Below, piece by piece: positions 62,201 through 64,000 of a stretch of DNA of 64,000 nt. This stretch comes from Fibrella rubiginis (lineage in GTDB: Bacteria; Bacteroidota; Bacteroidia; Cytophagales; Spirosomataceae). The translations under genes were made by a program, and so were the position numbers. Numbering within the stretch: position 1 is the first letter of the stretch; each line of letters begins with the position of its first letter. Where the stretch lies: positions 682,001 to 746,000 of the forward strand of contig NZ_JAFMYV010000002.1 of assembly GCF_017353185.1 (NCBI RefSeq), read 5' to 3'. Below the pieces are notes generated by a model, which worked only from the letters and a program-made list of their open reading frames with translations, was not told the DNA's origin and did not search any database.

Positions 62201-62310
62201 AGTTTAATGTATAAGGTTTAAAGTGTAAAGTTGGCTGACGCAATAGTATGCTTGCCGCACCGGCGGACCGGCCAGCCAACTTTACACTTTAAACCTTACA
62301 CTTTTGAACT
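62201..62310. repeat. Heptad palindrome R between ABC-F and cyclophilin genes
   Basis: Outer arms of 7-bp words (GTTTAAT, GTATAAG, GTTTAAA, GTGTAAA) ending in GTTGGCTG and the complement; a few outer mismatches. The loop side holds GCTGACGC and a GC-rich GCCGCACCGGCGGACCGG hairpin that shares GGTCCGCCG with palindrome I. Confidence 0.88.
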
Positions 62311-62315
62311 AGTAA

Positions 62316-63959
<1,644 letters not shown>

Positions 63960-64000
63960 TTATGGCTGAATTCGGCCGCAAAGGTACGAAAATTAGTTGG

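Overview
The window is about 55% GC with sharply lower-GC patches. It looks like the chromosome of a gliding Bacteroidota, most likely order Cytophagales near the Spirosoma/Fibrella group. The reasons are a gldC gene, two proteins ending in the gliding-motility (CHU_C, type IX secretion) C-terminal domain, a hybrid two-component regulator with an AraC output, an ebo cluster end, and Bacteroidota-type promoters (TTG, about 19 bp, then TAnnTTTG) in place of Shine-Dalgarno sites. The genus is an inference; no rRNA is present.

Layout. 1-3.1 kb: end of the ebo cluster (eboE, eboF), split by an AT-rich HNH nuclease gene. 3.1-8.3 kb: gldC, a thioredoxin-like protein, bioB, an LptF/G permease, a START-like protein and tRNA-Met. 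8.4-10.7 kb: overlapping SulP transporter and carbonic anhydrase. 10.8-13.1 kb: holA diverging from an Xre/RES toxin-antitoxin pair. 13.1-20 kb: lipoprotein, ACP phosphodiesterase and dCMP deaminase, beta-helix protein, DUF1080 protein, TetR and ABC1 kinase. 20-28.7 kb: DinB, an M20 hydrolase, a GH140-like enzyme, a large surface metallopeptidase/propeller, a PepSY-like lipoprotein and an alditol-oxidase-like enzyme. 28.7-29.8 kb: a low-GC RusA plus PD-(D/E)XK nuclease pair. 29.8-36 kb: folD, DUF4126, DUF4385, the remains of an RNA ligase, an M6-like metalloprotease and a collagen-like lipoprotein. 36-44.5 kb: hybrid two-component regulator, CHU_C protein, thrB and a sodium/solute symporter. 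44.7-54.5 kb: penicillin acylase, homogentisate catabolism (hmgA-fahA), a second CHU_C protein, a response regulator and a TPR protein. 54.6-64 kb: Hsp20, pyrR, pth, a glycosidase, a desaturase, a Rieske/FAD reductase, cyclophilin and an ABC-F protein.

The most striking signal is a family of at least 14 long, almost perfect intergenic palindromes. Their arms are arrays of 7-bp words (8-bp at one site). The words differ from locus to locus, yet the two arms of each locus match. The loop end of most stems carries a shared tip of the type GCTKNCGC...GCGNMAGC, for example TTGCTTCGCG or TTGCTGACGC. Three members differ between arms by one extra 7-bp unit. Several contain the stop codons of neighbouring genes, one contains a start codon, and many end 7-19 bp before a start codon inside an apparent operon. 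Other palindromes without the 7-bp pattern also occur, including one inserted in frame in the penicillin acylase gene. I know of no name for the 7-bp family, and how it forms is not established here.
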